Below are positions 5,991-8,167 of a DNA stretch of 8,167 nucleotides, one piece after another. Under the pieces are notes generated by a model. That model worked only from the letters and a program-made list of their open reading frames with translations. It made no database searches and was not told the origin of the DNA. The first letter of the stretch is position 1; the number at the start of each line of letters is the position of its first letter. The DNA lies in NCBI GenBank assembly GCA_023457035.1, contig JAEWNN010000231.1, positions 1 through 8,167 on the forward strand. The letters run 5' to 3'. The position numbers were made by a program, and so were the translations under genes. This DNA comes from Verrucomicrobiota bacterium. GTDB lineage: Bacteria > Verrucomicrobiota > Verrucomicrobiia > Opitutales > Opitutaceae.

Positions 5991-7247
5991 ATGGCTGAAC
6001 TCGTGGGCAATCTTTTGGTGGGTCAATCCGGCGGACCGACCGCGGTCATCAACGCCAGCGTCGCCGGTGTCGTCAGCGAAGCCCTCAACCACTCCTGCAT
6101 CGAGGAGATCTACGGCGGCCTCAACGGCGTGCTGGGCATCCTCAACGAGGACTTCATCGACCTCGCTTCCGAGTCGCAGCAGACCATCCGCGGCCTGCGC
6201 TACACCCCCGGCGCCGCGTTGGGCACCTGCCGCTACAAGCTCAAGAAGCAGCAGGACTTCGAGCGCGTGATCGAGGTCTTCAAGGCCCACAACATCCGCT
6301 ACTTCTTCTACGCCGGTGGCAACGACTCCCAGGATACGGCCGACAAGATCTCCAAGCTCGCCCAGCAGATGGGCTGGGAGATGCGCGTGATCGGCGTGCC
6401 GAAGACCGTCGACAACGACCTCGTCTCCACCGACCACTGCCCGGGCTACGGCTCGGTCATCAAGTTCGTCTCCTCCATCGTCCGCGAGCTCGCCTGCGAC
6501 CACGAGGCCATGGGCCAGGGCGACCTCGTCTCCATCGTCGAGGTCATGGGCCGCTCCGCCGGCTGGGTCGCCGCCGGCGCCTCGCTGGCCAAGCGCCGCG
6601 ACCACCCGCACGATCCGCCGCACATCATCGCTCTGCCCGAGGTGCCGTTCGACTCCGAGAAGTTCCTCGAGGACGTGCGCCGCGTGCTCAAGCGCGAGAA
6701 GTTCTGCCTGGTCGTCGTGGGCGAGGGCCTGGTCGACAAGGACGGCAACTACGTCTCCACCGCCACGGGCACCGACGCCTTCGGCCACGCCCAGCTCGGC
6801 GGCGCCGGCGACTACCTCGCCAGCCTCGTCGATGCCGGCATCCCCGGCGTGAAGTCCCGCGTGGCCCGTTTCGGCCACGCCCAGCGTGCGGCCGCGATCA
6901 ATGCCTCCAAGACCGACAGCGACGAGGCGTTCATGGCCGGCCAGGCCGCCGTCAAGGCCGCCGTCGCCGGCGAGACCGACAAGTGCGTCATCCTCGTCCG
7001 CGGCGACACCGACCAGTACTCGTGCGAGACGGCGCTGGTGCCGCTTTCCGAGATCGCCAACGGCGTGAAGGCCCTCCCGAAGGAGTGGATCAACGAGGAC
7101 GGCGTGAGCATGAACTTCCAGTTCAGCCGCTATGCCCTCCCGCTCATCCAGGGCGAGGTGCAGGTGCCGTTCGAGAACGGCCTGCCCGCCTTCGTGCGGC
7201 TCGAGAAGGTCGGCGTGGACAAGCTCCTCCCGGCCTACGAGATCTGA
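5991..7247 (+). CDS. 6-phosphofructokinase, pyrophosphate-dependent type, 418 aa
   Basis: This cytoplasmic glycolytic enzyme interconverts fructose 6-phosphate and fructose 1,6-bisphosphate. PFK-A family motifs are QSGGPTAVINAS (12-23), AGGNDSQDT (108-116), VPKTVDNDL (136-144), EVMGRSAGW (184-192), GEG (244-246) and FGHAQR (294-299). Residues at the two donor-specificity sites are Asp112 (Gly104 in E. coli PfkA) and Lys138 (Gly124 there), the combination known from PPi-dependent enzymes. ATP-PFKs have GGDGS and PGTIDND. The first Asp of GGD is Asn111, as in the GGNDS subgroup. About 420 residues exceeds the 320 of bacterial ATP-PFKs and suits PPi-PFKs. ATG at 5991 is chosen because homology starts at once (MAELVGNLLVGQSGGP). 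A TTG at 5922 would add 23 unlike residues and cross a palindrome. No Shine-Dalgarno is present. Strong GCC/CTC/GAC/AAG codon bias suggests high expression. Donor choice is inferred from residues. Confidence 0.95.
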   Translation: MAELVGNLLVGQSGGPTAVINASVAGVVSEALNHSCIEEIYGGLNGVLGILNEDFIDLASESQQTIRGLRYTPGAALGTCRYKLKKQQDFERVIEVFKAHNIRYFFYAGGNDSQDTADKISKLAQQMGWEMRVIGVPKTVDNDLVSTDHCPGYGSVIKFVSSIVRELACDHEAMGQGDLVSIVEVMGRSAGWVAAGASLAKRRDHPHDPPHIIALPEVPFDSEKFLEDVRRVLKREKFCLVVVGEGLVDKDGNYVSTATGTDAFGHAQLGGAGDYLASLVDAGIPGVKSRVARFGHAQRAAAINASKTDSDEAFMAGQAAVKAAVAGETDKCVILVRGDTDQYSCETALVPLSEIANGVKALPKEWINEDGVSMNFQFSRYALPLIQGEVQVPFENGLPAFVRLEKVGVDKLLPAYEI

Positions 7248-7274
7248 GCGAGAGATTCCGGATACCCATTCCCT

Positions 7275-7308
7275 GAGGCGCGGCCCGCGACGGCCGCGCC
7301 TCTTTTTT
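7275..7308 (+). terminator. Intrinsic terminator of PFK
   Basis: A perfect 11-bp stem GAGGCGCGGCC/GGCCGCGCCTC (7275-7285 with 7292-7302) has a 6-base loop and is followed at once by six T (7303-7308). It begins 27 bases after the PFK stop and ends that transcription unit. The next gene needs its own promoter or readthrough. Confidence 0.94.
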
Positions 7309-7433
7309 CTCCCGCGTGGGCGGCCCCGACCGGCACGGCGCCCTCCGGTGCCTGATTGTCAAAAACGAGTGAAGTCGGGGTGCCGCCGCTTCCGGGATGG
7401 GCGTGGATGCCGCTTCACTGCAATTTTACCGGC

Positions 7434-8167
7434 ATGTCAGCCGCCGCCCCCCTGCCGGTTGCCGCTCCCTCCGCAGCCTCTGTCCCGGCTGGCCTGGGTG
7501 CCGTGTCCCCTGAACTCCAGCGCGCGTTGGACGAGTCCGTGCGGCTCGATCTTTTCGCCGCGAACCCCGGCCGCCTGCTTGGCGTGTTCCCGGCGTTCGC
7601 CCCGGCCGTGCTGAAGGAGCGGATCCATGCGCTGGCCGGTGCCGCCGCGCCGGCGCCTTGGGCTTTCGCGCCGGACCTCCCGCTCTCGCCCGAACAGGTG
7701 CGCGGCGTCGCGCGCAGCGCCGAAGACGCCGCCGGCCGTCTGCTCGCCGAACTGTTCTGGTTCTGGCCCGAATCGTATCCGGATAACAAACCTGATGCGG
7801 CCCTCGCCGCGCTCGCCGCCGGCGACGCCGAGAAGGCCTACGGCCGCTGGCTGGCCGCGGACGGCCGGGGCCACGCCGCGCACAACATGGCGGTGATGTT
7901 CCACTTCGCGGCGCTCGGCCGCGAGCTCGAGCGCGGCCCGCTCGACGAGGAGGCCCGCGCCTGGTGGACCGCCGCCGCCGAGCAATGGACGGCGACGCTT
8001 GCCGCCGAGGACTGCTGGGCGAGCTGGGCGGCGCGATGCACCCAGGAGGGCTTCGGCACCGCCGAGGCGGCGCTGGTGCGGGCCACGCTGCCGCGGCTGC
8101 TGGGCGCCCTGTCGCTGCTGGCGGCGGCGGAGCGGGCGCGGCGGGGCGAACTCGCCGAGGCGCGTTG
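7434..8167 (+). CDS. Unrecognised protein with ELFWFWP motif, truncated by window end
   Basis: The frame is open from 7356 and runs off the edge; 244 codons are visible from the ATG at 7434. Residues 1-25 are an Ala/Pro-rich lead. About 35-65 is a predicted helical segment (ESVRLDLFAANPGRLLGVFP). About 85-112 reads SPEQVRGVARSAEDAAGRLLAELFWFWP. After it come DAALAALAAGDAEKAYGRWL (121-140), HAAHNMAVMFHFAALGREL (147-165), WW (177-178) and DCWASW (193-198). There is no signal peptide and there are no obvious membrane spans; it looks soluble, helical and rich in Trp and Ala. From memory, the ELFWFWP and HN-A-V-H pattern resembles uncharacterised bacterial proteins found with J-domain/Hsp70-like or TPR proteins. 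That is weak and I assign no function. ATG 7407 and GTG 7503 are alternative in-frame starts; none has a Shine-Dalgarno. The gene is real by length and non-repetitive content. Confidence 0.8.
   Translation, partial: MSAAAPLPVAAPSAASVPAGLGAVSPELQRALDESVRLDLFAANPGRLLGVFPAFAPAVLKERIHALAGAAAPAPWAFAPDLPLSPEQVRGVARSAEDAAGRLLAELFWFWPESYPDNKPDAALAALAAGDAEKAYGRWLAADGRGHAAHNMAVMFHFAALGRELERGPLDEEARAWWTAAAEQWTATLAAEDCWASWAARCTQEGFGTAEAALVRATLPRLLGALSLLAAAERARRGELAEAR

Noticed and set aside
5976..6878. A 300-codon frame antisense to PFK
   Set aside because: Its codon boundaries match those of PFK and the composition is Leu/Val/Asp/Gly-rich; it is a by-product of codon bias.
7332..7352. Small inverted repeat GGCAC/GTGCC between PFK and the partial gene
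   Set aside because: It has only 5 bp with an 11-base loop in GC-rich DNA, no T-run, and is not positioned at an identifiable promoter.

Overview
The window looks like chromosomal DNA from a GC-rich bacterium of the Verrucomicrobiota, most likely close to the Opitutaceae. The main evidence is the very large TonB-dependent receptor: its mature N-terminus (EEVIVLSPFEV) and its plug motif (RGANSILFGMGSPAG) are, from memory, typical of the receptors that are abundant in that group. The high GC, the pyrophosphate-type phosphofructokinase and the lack of Shine-Dalgarno sequences at the starts fit but do not prove this. The placement is an inference from family resemblance, not from a search.

Layout from left to right. 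(1) A leftward outer-membrane TonB-dependent receptor of 1318 residues (66-4022) ends in a strong intrinsic terminator (8-40). (2) A 318-base divergent intergenic region (4023-4340) has two inverted repeats next to the receptor start and a structured hairpin nearer the other gene. (3) A rightward two-domain CHR-family membrane protein, a probable chromate transporter (4341-5549), follows. (4) A leftward tRNA-Lys(CTT) with encoded CCA (5607-5682) converges on it, with a terminator in the gap (5568-5600) and a consensus -35 element upstream of the tRNA. (5) A 308-base divergent intergenic region (5683-5990) carries a perfect 16-bp inverted repeat whose loop can pair with the flanking bases. (6) A rightward PFK (5991-7247) has active-site residues of the pyrophosphate-dependent type and its own terminator (7275-7308). 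(7) The first 244 codons of an unrecognised rightward protein (7434 to the window edge) come last; it carries an ELFWFWP motif and runs off the end.

Each gene appears to be its own transcription unit: strands alternate and strong terminators follow the receptor, the tRNA and PFK. No pathway linking them is evident. They cover an outer-membrane uptake receptor, an inner-membrane oxyanion transporter, a tRNA, a glycolytic enzyme and an unknown protein. There is no CRISPR array, insertion sequence, prophage gene or defence cassette that I can support. The least explained parts are the intergenic structures and the partial gene at the right edge.
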